Position numbers and translations under genes: made by a program. From Pseudonocardia parietis (lineage in GTDB: Bacteria > Actinomycetota > Actinomycetes > Mycobacteriales > Pseudonocardiaceae), in NCBI RefSeq assembly GCF_017876315.1, contig NZ_JAGINU010000001.1, positions 3,224,001-3,288,000 on the forward strand: DNA of 64,000 nt, given 5' to 3'. The notes beneath the pieces were generated by a model. It did not search any database. It was not told the origin of the DNA and saw only the letters and a list, made by a program, of their open reading frames with translations. Positions 17,516 through 25,737 of the stretch are shown one piece after another. Within the stretch, counting starts at the first letter, position 1, and every line of letters starts with the position of its first letter.

Positions 17516-18693
17516 GATGAGTTCTCCCCAGTGCGTGCGGCGGGCGACGCCCGTCCCGGCGGTCGTGCTGTGGGTGGTTCAGCGTGCTGGGAGCCCGCCG
17601 TTCGCAAGCGCTCGTTGCGAGCGTCGATGGCCTCCTGGGTGGGCGGAATCAGGCGGTCGCGGCCCTGGCCGACCCGCTCCTGGGCGAAGGTGACGTAGGG
17701 ACGCTGCCGGGCCTCGTACCGGTGGAACGCCTCGGTGTGATCGGTTCCGCACCGTTGGAGTTCTTCGGCGAGGAGATGGGCTCCGGTGAGCGCGAGCGAG
17801 GTGCCCCGGCCGGAGAGGAAGGCCGCGCAGTACCCGGCGTCCCCCACGAGAGCGACGCGGCCGCGGTGCCAGGAGGGCATGTGGATCTGGCTGGCGGAGT
17901 CGAAGAAGAACTCGGGGTCGGTGCGGGCCGCGTCGAGCAGCTGGGGGATCTTCCACGTCGTGTGGCCCGCGAAGGCATCGGTGAGGATCTTCTTCTGGGC
18001 GTCCAGGTCGTGGTGGTCGTAGTCGAGCGGTTCCGATCGGAAGGTGAAGGTCGCCAGCGCCTTGTCCTTGTAGCGGGCGATGCCCGCCATCCGCGCGGGG
18101 ACGTTGTACATCGAACTGACGCGATCGGGCCATGCCTCGTCGGGCAGCGCGGCGAGGGCGATGTAGACACCGAGGTGGCGCAGGTAGTCCCGCTCGGGGC
18201 CGAACACCAGCCTGCGTACTGCGGAGTGCTGGCCGTCGGCACCGAGCACGAGGTCGTACCGTTCGCGGTGGCCAGACCTGAGCTCCACGTCGACGCCGTC
18301 GCCGTCGTCGGTCAGGGAGTCGATCGAGTCGCTGAAGCGGATCGTCGCGGTGGCCGGGAGGGCGTCGGCGAGGATGTGCACCAGGTCCGCGCGGACGATC
18401 TCGATGTCGTCGTCGGAGTCGCTCACCTCCGCCATCGGGATCCGGGCCACCGGTTCGCCGTCGCTGTCGACGAACTGCATGAGCTCGCTCATCCGGATCC
18501 GTTGCTCGCGGATCTTCGCAAGCAGCCCCATCCTGGCCACGGTCTCGACGGCGTCGCCTCGGATGTCGATGGGTGTGCCGGTGAGCCGGAGGCGATGGGC
18601 GTACTCGACGACGGTGACGTCGTGGCCGCGGGTGCCGAGGTCGAGTGCGCAGGCGAGCCCGGCGATGCCGGCTCCGGACACGAGGATCTTCAT
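17512..18693 (-). CDS. FAD-dependent monooxygenase (PHBH-fold, TetX/aromatic hydroxylase-like)
   Basis: The 393-aa protein starts with the dinucleotide-binding GAGIAGLACALDLG (residues 7-20) and has the family DG motif in VLGADGQHSAVR near residue 155. The second FAD motif GDAGYCAAFLSGRGTSLAL follows near residues 285-303. These three are the hallmarks of class A flavoprotein hydroxylases. The variation GDAGYCAAF resembles the TetX-like branch that acts on polyketide or aromatic drugs. It is co-translated with the MFS-LiaF gene and divergent from a tetR gene. The set looks like a resistance or detoxification unit, modification plus export. The substrate is not known. Confidence 0.88.
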   Translation of the reverse strand: MKILVSGAGIAGLACALDLGTRGHDVTVVEYAHRLRLTGTPIDIRGDAVETVARMGLLAKIREQRIRMSELMQFVDSDGEPVARIPMAEVSDSDDDIEIVRADLVHILADALPATATIRFSDSIDSLTDDGDGVDVELRSGHRERYDLVLGADGQHSAVRRLVFGPERDYLRHLGVYIALAALPDEAWPDRVSSMYNVPARMAGIARYKDKALATFTFRSEPLDYDHHDLDAQKKILTDAFAGHTTWKIPQLLDAARTDPEFFFDSASQIHMPSWHRGRVALVGDAGYCAAFLSGRGTSLALTGAHLLAEELQRCGTDHTEAFHRYEARQRPYVTFAQERVGQGRDRLIPPTQEAIDARNERLRTAGSQHAEPPTARPPGRASPAARTGENSS

Positions 18694-18754
18694 GGTGGGT
18701 GCTCCGGGTTCGCTGGGTGGCTGCGTCGAGCGGATCAGGCGCTCGTCGACCTCG

Positions 18755-18790
18755 GTCCGTTAAAGCGACTATCCTGTTGCTTTAGTGGAC
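18755..18790. promoter_or_regulatory. Imperfect inverted repeat, likely TetR operator
   Basis: The arm GTCCGTTAAAGCGAC, a 6-base spacer, and then GTTGCTTTAGTGGAC match at 12 of 15 paired positions. It lies between the divergent FAD-enzyme and tetR genes (62 bases from the former, 83 from the latter) and is AT-richer than its surroundings. It is the natural site for autoregulation by the TetR protein. Confidence 0.7.
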
Positions 18791-18872
18791 GGTACGTTCC
18801 GGCCGTGGGTGCGTGCAACGCGGGGGTCGACGACAATCCACTCCCGAGCAGAGGGCAGGAGGTGAGCCGCTG

Positions 18873-19478
18873 ATGGCCGGCACCGCGGATCAGTTGCCGA
18901 CGCGTCGTCCCGGTGGCCGCACCGCGCGGGTGCGAGCGCAGATCCTCGCCGCGACCGTCGAGCTCGTCGCGCGGAACGGGATCGCGGGCTTCCGCTACGA
19001 GGAGGTCGCCGAGCTCGCCGGCGTGCACAAGACCAGCGTCTACCGCAACTGGGCCGACCGTGAGGAGCTGGTGGTCGAGGCCCTGCTGCAGTACGTCGAC
19101 GACCTCGGGTCGGTCGCCGACACCGGCGATCTCCGCAGGGACCTCGTGGACTTCCTGATGGTCCTCAGCGAGGGCCTGGGCAGGCCCACGGTCCGGGCTC
19201 TCGAACAGGCGACCCAGGCCACCCACGAGAGCCCGGCCGTCCGCCGGGCGGCGACCAGAATCTTCGAAGAGCGCGCCGCCGCCATGCGGCGTCGCATCGA
19301 GCTGGCGATGGCCCGAGGCGAGCTGCCGCCGGTCGACTACTCCTTGTTCGGCGAGATGATCTCCGGTCCGGTGCACCTTATCGTGAACCGCGGCCTGCGC
19401 CCGTTCACCCGCGCGGACGCGGAGCGCATCGTCGATCTGGTACTCGCAGGCGTCCGGGCCACGACACCACACACCTGA
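18873..19478 (+). CDS. TetR-family transcriptional regulator
   Basis: A 201-aa TetR repressor. The helix-turn-helix occupies about residues 18-64 (RAQILAATVELVARNGIAGF, then VAELAGVHKTSVYRNW), and a helical ligand domain with SEGLGRPTVRALEQATQAT follows. The ATG at 18873 was chosen because AGGAGG lies at 18858-18863, nine bases before it. The gene is divergent from the FAD monooxygenase/MFS pair with an inverted repeat between. It is therefore likely their repressor, released by the compound they handle. Confidence 0.92.
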   Translation: MAGTADQLPTRRPGGRTARVRAQILAATVELVARNGIAGFRYEEVAELAGVHKTSVYRNWADREELVVEALLQYVDDLGSVADTGDLRRDLVDFLMVLSEGLGRPTVRALEQATQATHESPAVRRAATRIFEERAAAMRRRIELAMARGELPPVDYSLFGEMISGPVHLIVNRGLRPFTRADAERIVDLVLAGVRATTPHT

Positions 19479-19614
19479 GCGCGCTCCGGTCCCGGCGCAC
19501 TGACGGTTGCGCCATCGAAGACGCCGGCGGCAAACGACATCTGTCGCACCGAGCGGTCCGTACCTTCGTCGCCGGACGGATGTTCGGGAGGAATCGGCTG
19601 CTCAGACTGGACTC

Positions 19615-20910
19615 ATGGATGCGGATGTCGTCATCGGTGCCGGGGTGGTCGGGTCGTCGATCGCCCTGGAGCTAGCTCGGGCCGGCCGGAAGGTGATCGT
19701 CATCGACAAGGCCGGTGGAGTCGGGCACGGCTCGACGAGCTCGTCGAGTGCGGTGGTGCGGTTCAACTTCTCCACCCGTGCCGGGGTCGCGACGGCCTGG
19801 GAGTCGCGGGCCTGCTGGCAGCACTGGGGCGAGCACCTCGGATGCGATGTCGGCGAGCTGGTGCGCTACGAACGGTGCGGGATCGCGATGCTCGACGTGG
19901 AGCTCGCCCCCCGCGCCGGTTACGTGAGCCTGTTCGACGAGGTCGGCGTGCCCTACGAGGAATGGGACGGGGCCACGCTGCGCAGCCGGATCCCGGGTAT
20001 CGACAGCGGCCGGTACTGGCCGCCCAAGCGCATCGACGACGAGCGGTTCTGGGACGAGGCGACCGGCGAGCTCGGTGCGGTGTACACGCCCGACGCGGGC
20101 TACGTCAGCGACCCACAGCTCGCCGCCCAGAACCTGGCCGCGGCCGCGGCCCACCACGGGGCGCAGTTCCGGCTCCGCACCACCGTGGTCGGGCTCGACA
20201 CCGACGGCGGGCGAGTGACCGGCGTCCGACTCGACGACGGCAGCACGATCGCGTGCCGCACCGTGACCAATGCCGCCGGGCCGTGGTCGGCCCGGCTCAA
20301 CGCGCTGGCCGGTGTCGGCTCGGACTTCACGATCGGGCTGCGTCCGCTGCGCCAGGAGGTGGCCCATGCGACCGCGCCGGCCGACAACACTCGGGCGGGT
20401 TCGCCCGGTGTCGCCATCGCCGACATGGACCTCGGCACCTACATGCGCGGCGAGGTGGGCGGCGGCCTGCTGATCGGGGGCACCGAACCCGACTGCGACC
20501 CGCTGCACTGGCTCGACGACCCCGACCAGGCCCACCCGCAGCCCACGGCGGCGGTGTTCGAGGCGCAGGTGACCCGGGCGGCCAGGCGACTGACCGAGCT
20601 GACGGTACCCAGCCGTCCCCGCGGTGTGGTGGGTGTCTACGACGTCACCGACGACTGGACCCCGATCTACGACCGCACCGAGCTGGACGGGTTCTACGTC
20701 GCGATCGGCACCAGCGGCAACCAGTTCAAGAACGCACCACTGGCCGGGAAGTTCCTGACCACGCTCATCGAGCAGGTCGAGGGCGGACACGACCACGACA
20801 CCCACCCGGTGCAGTTCCGCGGTGCACACACCGGCCAGACGATCGACCTCGGCGCGTTCTCCCGCCGCCGCAGAGCCAACACCGGGACCTCCGGCACGGT
20901 CATGGGATAG
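19615..20910 (+). CDS. FAD-dependent amine/amino-acid oxidase (DAO family)
   Basis: The 431-aa protein has the N-terminal FAD motif GAGVVGSSIALELARAG (from residue 8) and the DAO-type second segment GHGSTSSSSAVVRFNFS. The C-terminal IGTSGNQFKNAPLAGKFL closes the FAD site, as in sarcosine and glycine oxidases and the dimethylglycine-type dehydrogenases. It probably oxidises a secondary or primary amino acid, passing electrons to O2 or a carrier. The ATG at 19615 is the first start consistent with the domain; a GGGAGGA lies further up than usual. It converges with a pucR gene 8 bases downstream. The substrate is unknown. Confidence 0.85.
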   Translation: MDADVVIGAGVVGSSIALELARAGRKVIVIDKAGGVGHGSTSSSSAVVRFNFSTRAGVATAWESRACWQHWGEHLGCDVGELVRYERCGIAMLDVELAPRAGYVSLFDEVGVPYEEWDGATLRSRIPGIDSGRYWPPKRIDDERFWDEATGELGAVYTPDAGYVSDPQLAAQNLAAAAAHHGAQFRLRTTVVGLDTDGGRVTGVRLDDGSTIACRTVTNAAGPWSARLNALAGVGSDFTIGLRPLRQEVAHATAPADNTRAGSPGVAIADMDLGTYMRGEVGGGLLIGGTEPDCDPLHWLDDPDQAHPQPTAAVFEAQVTRAARRLTELTVPSRPRGVVGVYDVTDDWTPIYDRTELDGFYVAIGTSGNQFKNAPLAGKFLTTLIEQVEGGHDHDTHPVQFRGAHTGQTIDLGAFSRRRRANTGTSGTVMG

Positions 20911-20918
20911 GCATGGGC

Positions 20919-22121
20919 TCAGGCCCGGCGCCGGTACGCCGCAGCGAGAGCGCGCAGCTTGAGCCCCAAGTGCAGCGTCAGCCGGTCGTCCCCGCTGTTC
21001 AGGCTGCAGCCGGTGTGGGTCTCGATGCGCTTGAGGCGGTGGTACAGCGTCGCGCGGTGGACACACAGCAGCTCGGCGGTGCTCCGGACGTCGCCCGCGT
21101 GGTCGAGGAACCCCTCGAGTGTCTCGACCAGCACACCGTGCGGATCGTTCCGTTCCAGTTCGATCAGGGCCGGTACCTGCGATGAGAGCAGGAGGTCGTC
21201 GACAGGCAGCTTGAGCAGGACCTCGTAGGGGCCCAGCTCGCCCCACCGGGCCACGGCCCCGATCGAGGGCACGAGCACGGCGGCGTGGGCAGCCAGGAAC
21301 GCGTGGCGGTGGGAGTCCACCACGGACTCGAGGCCATCGACCGCGGAGCCGACGCCGATCACCACCCGCGCCCCCTCACCGGCCAGGGACCGGAACCGGG
21401 CGAGGACCCGGTTGCTGATCGCATCGACCGGTACGCCGGCCGGACGTGCGGCGTAGAGGATCCAAGCCCTCGAACGGTTCGCCACGGTGAGGCTGACGTC
21501 GTCGCCGACGCGCAGGCCCTCCTGGACGGCGGATTCGAGCGCGACGGCCGCCGCATCGTCGCCGCCGTCGACCCGGGCGCCCAGGACGAGGAACGACGTG
21601 GGGCCTTCGGGGAACAGGTTCTCCGCACGCAGATCTTCGGCGGCCTGGACGCGAGCCGCGTGGTCGGACGAGACGAGCTCACGCAGGATTGCCTCGTGGC
21701 GCGCCGTGGAGCGCTCGTGCAGGACCAGCCGTCGGTAGAGCACCACTCCGGCCCGGGCGGCGGCAGCTTCGGTCGCTGCGGTTTCCGCCGGGTCGAGGGT
21801 GCCGTCGGTGTCGATCAACCAGAGGAACCCCAGCAGCAGTCCGCTGCAGCGCACCGGAGCGCACAGCCGCGGGCGCGTGTTCTCGGACGGGATGGTCACG
21901 TTCCCCGGCCGTGTCCACCTCGCGATGCCGTGACCGAGCACGTCCTCGGTGAGGTCGGGGCTCACCGAGCGGTTGAGGACCGAGGCCACGCGCACCGGGT
22001 CCTCGTCCCCGAAGTGCCGGCTCGCGGCCAGCAGGCGGATCGCCGGATCGTCGATCGCCACCGATCGTTGTAGCCGTTCGGCGAGATCGTCGACGATCTC
22101 CTGCAGGCCGTCGTCCGGCAT
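20919..22121 (-). CDS. PucR-family transcriptional regulator
   Basis: A 400-aa regulator of the PucR/CdaR type. The C-terminal ~60 residues hold the family helix-turn-helix (VRSTAELLCVHRATLYHRLK, then RIETHTGCSL, and RLTLHLGLKLRAL). The middle has the GGDEF-like CdaR domain (ARVVIGVGSAV), and the N-terminus has a GAF-like sensor (MPDDGLQEIVDDLAERLQRS onward). ATG 22121 was taken because GGAGG lies eight bases upstream of it. The frame continues above but runs antisense to the tetR leader. PucR proteins commonly activate purine, amino-acid or amine catabolism, which fits the oxidase and peptidase neighbours. Confidence 0.9.
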   Translation of the reverse strand: MPDDGLQEIVDDLAERLQRSVAIDDPAIRLLAASRHFGDEDPVRVASVLNRSVSPDLTEDVLGHGIARWTRPGNVTIPSENTRPRLCAPVRCSGLLLGFLWLIDTDGTLDPAETAATEAAAARAGVVLYRRLVLHERSTARHEAILRELVSSDHAARVQAAEDLRAENLFPEGPTSFLVLGARVDGGDDAAAVALESAVQEGLRVGDDVSLTVANRSRAWILYAARPAGVPVDAISNRVLARFRSLAGEGARVVIGVGSAVDGLESVVDSHRHAFLAAHAAVLVPSIGAVARWGELGPYEVLLKLPVDDLLLSSQVPALIELERNDPHGVLVETLEGFLDHAGDVRSTAELLCVHRATLYHRLKRIETHTGCSLNSGDDRLTLHLGLKLRALAAAYRRRA

Positions 22122-22260
22122 CGCACGATCCTCCGTCCTAGTCGGCACGACCACCGTGGCGGTTGTCGCGATGCCGGACCGGCCGGAGACAGCGCCACCC
22201 GTCACGCACGCGCCTATGCTCTCCAGTCGGGACCTCCACCGCACGCCACGAAGGAGCACA

Positions 22261-22935
22261 GTGAAGACGTCGGCACGCCGTTCGAGGGGCGAGCAGGTCG
22301 GGCTCACCCGAGCGGCTGTCGTCGCCGCCGCCGAGTCCGTGGCCGAACGTTCCGGTCTTGCCGAGCTGTCACTGCGCGCCGTGGCCACCGAGCTCGGCGT
22401 CAGTGCCACTGCGATCTACAACCATGTCCGGGACAGGGACGACCTGCTCGATGCCGTCGCGGACGCGTTCGTGGCACGGGAGGTGCTGGCGCAGCTCCCG
22501 GGTGGGATGGAGCCGCTGGAGCGGGTCCGCCTCGTCGCGCACCGGCTCCATCGGGCCGGCATCGAGCACCCCGGCCTGCTCACCGCGATCGTCGGCTATC
22601 TCCCCGAACAGTCACCCTCGGCGCAGGTGGACTGCACCCAGCTCATGCTCACCGATCTGGAGGCGGCGGGCGCGCCGCCTGAGCGGGCCGTGGTGCTCTA
22701 CCGCGCGATCCTGATGCTGTGTGCCGGTGAGGCCATCGCCTACGCGAACCACCACCGCCCGCGCGCCACCTCGATCGCCGAGCGATACGAGCGGCACGCG
22801 AGCCTCGGGCGCTACACCGAGCTCGGCAACTATCTGCGCAGCGCTGCGAGCCCCGACTGGGATCGGGGCTTCGAGCAGGAGCTCGACCTTGTCCTCCGCG
22901 AGCTGGGCCCGCCCACGTCAGGAGAGGGTCTGTAG
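22261..22935 (+). CDS. TetR-family transcriptional regulator
   Basis: A 224-aa TetR protein. The DNA-binding domain is at about residues 15-60 (AELSLRAVATELGVSATAIY, then NHVRDRDDLLDAVADAF). The C-terminal domain carries the long helices of the tetracycline-repressor-like class (AGIEHPGLLTAIVGYLPEQ). The GTG at 22261 follows AAGGAG. It is divergent from pucR and overlaps the 3' end of the M24 peptidase gene by 18 bases in convergent orientation. The palindrome in the peptidase leader (24334-24348) is a candidate target. Confidence 0.9.
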   Translation: MKTSARRSRGEQVGLTRAAVVAAAESVAERSGLAELSLRAVATELGVSATAIYNHVRDRDDLLDAVADAFVAREVLAQLPGGMEPLERVRLVAHRLHRAGIEHPGLLTAIVGYLPEQSPSAQVDCTQLMLTDLEAAGAPPERAVVLYRAILMLCAGEAIAYANHHRPRATSIAERYERHASLGRYTELGNYLRSAASPDWDRGFEQELDLVLRELGPPTSGEGL

Positions 22936-24318
22936 CCAGTCCTCGACCCCGGCCGTCGAGGTCGGGAGTCCGGCCGAGAGCACCTCGCAACCGTTCGAGG
23001 TGACGACGACGTCGTCCTCGATCCGCATGCCGAGGCCGCGCAGCGGAGCGGGTACGTACTCGTCGTACGGCGAGAAGTAGAGCCCCGGCTCGATCGCCAG
23101 GACGTGGCCCTCGACCAGCGGCTGTGTCATGTACTCGCTCGTCACGGAGAAGCTGTCGTGCACGTCGATGCCGAGCATGTGACCGATGCCGTGCAGAGTC
23201 CAGCGTCGGGCGAGAACGTCCTCGGCGAGGCCCTCGACGTTCCGGTTCGGGAGTACCCCGAGCGATGTCAGGCCCTCGGCCAGGACACCTGCGGCCGCCG
23301 CACCCAGCTCCTCGAAGGTCGTGCCGGGGCGCACCGCGTCGAGCGTGACCCGGTGCGCAGCCGAGATGATGTCGTGGACGTCGCGCTGCGCGGGGGAGAA
23401 GCGCCCGGAGACGGGGAACACCCGGGCGACGTCGGAGCCGTAGAACTCGGTGCTCTCGACGCCGGCGTCGAGCAGCAGGATGTCCCCGGACTCGATCTGC
23501 CCGTCGTTGCGGAACCAGTGCAGGATCGTCGAGCGTGACCCCCCGCAGCACACCGGGGTGAAGGCCACGCCCCGGCCGTGGGTACGGGCCGCCTGGGTGA
23601 ACAGCCCTTCCACCAGGGGCTCGCCGTACTTGAGGACGTCGGGTAGAGCTCGGGCGACGGCCCGGAAGCCCTCCACGGTCGCGGCCGACGCCTCGCGCAA
23701 CCGGCTGATCTCGTAGTCGTCCTTGACCAGGCGTCGGCGGGCGAGCTGCTTCTCGAGCTCCTGCCCGTCCTCGGGGACGAGGGAGTCGACGAGCGGGTCG
23801 AGGCCACGGACCGTTCGAGCCCGGCCTGCACCCCGCAGGACGGCCTCCAGGTCCTCGATCGGACGCGTCTCGAGTCCCAGGCGGGTCCGGATCGCCGAGA
23901 GGGATTCGGGCCGGCCGTCGTAGACGGCTCCCCGCGCGGCGTCGAGGTAGGCGAGTGGACGACCGAGCGCCGGACGCTCGTCCACGAACAGTGTCGGCTC
24001 CCCGTCGGAGCCGATCACGAGGACGGAGCCCGGGTCGACCTCTCCGACCAGCCACAGGAAGTCCGATGCCGGGCGGAAGGGGTAGGTGAGGTCGCTGGTG
24101 CGCCAGGGAGGACGTCCGTTGGGGACCACCAGCAGATCGCCGGCGAAGTCCGCCGTGACCGCAGCCCTGCGGCGTCGGCGCGGTGCGGCGCCGGCCCACT
24201 CCTCGATGTCGACGGTGGGGACCCGCCAGCCGTCGGTCATCACCCGAACCAGCTCCACCGGGATGCGGCGGCCGGTCCTCGTCACGAGATCCTGCAGTTC
24301 TTCGTCGGTCCAGCTCAT
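22918..24318 (-). CDS. M24 metallopeptidase, Xaa-Pro aminopeptidase/dipeptidase type
   Basis: A 466-aa two-domain protein: an N-terminal creatinase-type domain to about residue 190, then a pita-bread M24 domain. All five metal ligands are present: Asp in LLLDAGVES (~282), Asp in YGSDVARVF (~294), His in HGIGHMLG (~377), Glu in LAIEPGL (~411) and Glu in GMRIEDDV (~432). It should be an active dinuclear Mn/Co peptidase that removes residues next to proline. ATG 24318 was chosen over ATG 24333 because AAGGGC precedes it and the longer start would lie against the operator. It is divergent from a serine hydrolase gene. Confidence 0.9.
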   Translation of the reverse strand: MSWTDEELQDLVTRTGRRIPVELVRVMTDGWRVPTVDIEEWAGAAPRRRRRAAVTADFAGDLLVVPNGRPPWRTSDLTYPFRPASDFLWLVGEVDPGSVLVIGSDGEPTLFVDERPALGRPLAYLDAARGAVYDGRPESLSAIRTRLGLETRPIEDLEAVLRGAGRARTVRGLDPLVDSLVPEDGQELEKQLARRRLVKDDYEISRLREASAATVEGFRAVARALPDVLKYGEPLVEGLFTQAARTHGRGVAFTPVCCGGSRSTILHWFRNDGQIESGDILLLDAGVESTEFYGSDVARVFPVSGRFSPAQRDVHDIISAAHRVTLDAVRPGTTFEELGAAAAGVLAEGLTSLGVLPNRNVEGLAEDVLARRWTLHGIGHMLGIDVHDSFSVTSEYMTQPLVEGHVLAIEPGLYFSPYDEYVPAPLRGLGMRIEDDVVVTSNGCEVLSAGLPTSTAGVEDWLQTLS

Positions 24319-24333
24319 GCCCTTGCCTTCCAT

Positions 24334-24348
24334 ATTAACGGTGTTAAT
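24334..24348. promoter_or_regulatory. Palindromic operator ATTAAC-GGT-GTTAAT
   Basis: A perfect 6+3+6 inverted repeat, strikingly AT-rich, lies between the divergent M24 peptidase and serine hydrolase genes, 15 bases from the former start. One of the two TetR proteins or PucR probably binds it and controls both directions. Confidence 0.7.
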
Positions 24349-24434
24349 CTACGGAGCATGGCCGTGGCCCGAACCGTGCGTCAAGGCCCCAGGTTCCACA
24401 CCCCCGTTCGACGCTCACCTTCGGAGGAGCCCGC

Positions 24435-25577
24435 ATGACTTTCGATGTCGACAAGGTCCGGGACGTCGCTGCGGCGCAGCTCGACGGCGACCCGGAGGCC
24501 GGGGCCGCCCTGTGCGTCTACGTCGACGGCACCGCGGTGCTCGACGAGACCTGGGGGGTCGCCGACGCCGAGGCCGGCACGCCCTACACCGCCCGGACGC
24601 TGCAGATCGTGCAGAGCATGGGCAAGGGCGTCGTCGGAGCGGCCGCGGCGCTCCTCGTCGAGCGCGGTCAGCTCGACCCGGCCGCTCGTGTGGCGTCGTA
24701 CTGGCCCGAGTTCGGGACACCGGACAAGCGCGAGATCACCGTGGCTCAGCTGTTGTCGCACCAGGCAGGTCTGATCTACCTGGACGACACGATGCCGCTG
24801 GGTCTGACGACGGACCGGGAGAAGCTCGCCACCGCGCTGGTGGCGCAGGCGCCCGCATGGGAACCGGGGACCAGGATCGGCTACAGCCCGCAGACGGTCG
24901 GGAACTATGCCGACTTCCTGTTCGAGCACGCCTCGGGGCACGGATTCGCCGAGCTGTTGCGCCAGATCAACGACGCCCTCGGGACCGAAATGTACGTCGG
25001 TCTCCCCGCCGGGCAGCGGCACCGCGCTGCTCGTGTCCTCGGTGCCACGGGTGGCTCGACAGCGGACATGCCGCCGGAGCTGGTCGCAGCGTTCGCCGAC
25101 CCGGACAGTCTGCAGTCACGCGTCATGCGCAACATCCCCGAGACGTTGCCGGACCCGATGCCCGCCGTCAACGGCGAGGCGATCCGTGACGCGTTCATGC
25201 CTGCCGCGAACATGTTCGCCGGTGCCCGGGACTTCGCGCGCCTCTACGACGGGTTGAGCGGAGCCCTGCGAGGCGACGACTCGACGCCCTGGAGCCGGGA
25301 GGTCGTCCGGATGGCGACGACCGAGGTCGTGCGCGGTGTCGATGCGGTGATCCTCGCCGAGACCGCCTTCGCGCTCGCCTTCCAGAAGCCCAGCAGCACC
25401 TACCCGCTCGCCCGCAGCCCCCGTGCCTTCGGGCACGGCGGAGCAGGCGGCTCTCTGGCGATGGCCGACCCGGACGCCGGCTTCGCCCTGTGCTGGCTCC
25501 CCACCCGCTACGGGGCGACGCATTTCGATCCACGCCAGACCGCCGTCCTCGACGCCGTCTACTCGGCCCTCGACTGA
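24435..25577 (+). CDS. Serine hydrolase, class C beta-lactamase / EstB esterase family
   Basis: The 380-aa protein has the SxxK motif of this superfamily in QSMGKGV (Ser ~60, Lys ~63), the Tyr motif in GYSPQTVG (~150), and the third motif HGGAGGS (~334), in place of KTG, typical of EstB-like esterases and D-aminopeptidases. No signal peptide is seen, so it is cytosolic, unlike true beta-lactamases. Ester or amide hydrolysis is likely. ATG 24435 follows GGAGGAG. It shares a regulatory region with the M24 peptidase and precedes an S9 peptidase, which suggests a peptide or amide breakdown set. Confidence 0.87.
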   Translation: MTFDVDKVRDVAAAQLDGDPEAGAALCVYVDGTAVLDETWGVADAEAGTPYTARTLQIVQSMGKGVVGAAAALLVERGQLDPAARVASYWPEFGTPDKREITVAQLLSHQAGLIYLDDTMPLGLTTDREKLATALVAQAPAWEPGTRIGYSPQTVGNYADFLFEHASGHGFAELLRQINDALGTEMYVGLPAGQRHRAARVLGATGGSTADMPPELVAAFADPDSLQSRVMRNIPETLPDPMPAVNGEAIRDAFMPAANMFAGARDFARLYDGLSGALRGDDSTPWSREVVRMATTEVVRGVDAVILAETAFALAFQKPSSTYPLARSPRAFGHGGAGGSLAMADPDAGFALCWLPTRYGATHFDPRQTAVLDAVYSALD

Positions 25578-25737
25578 ACGGGCGGGGCCGGACACCGATC
25601 GTGCTCGACAGGTGTCACACCGATGGTGCGGCACCCGCGACATCCGGCTGTAGAGCGTCCTCCATCGGTGCGACCACTCTGGCTCGGCGAGGGCGACGGA
25701 CGGCGGTGCACGGACACCGCCACGAGAAGGGAACCCG

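Noticed and set aside
19615..24318. Creatine degradation pair (creatinase + sarcosine oxidase)
   Set aside because: The M24 protein keeps all five metal ligands of true metallopeptidases, whereas creatinase has lost them, and the oxidase is not clearly a sarcosine oxidase.
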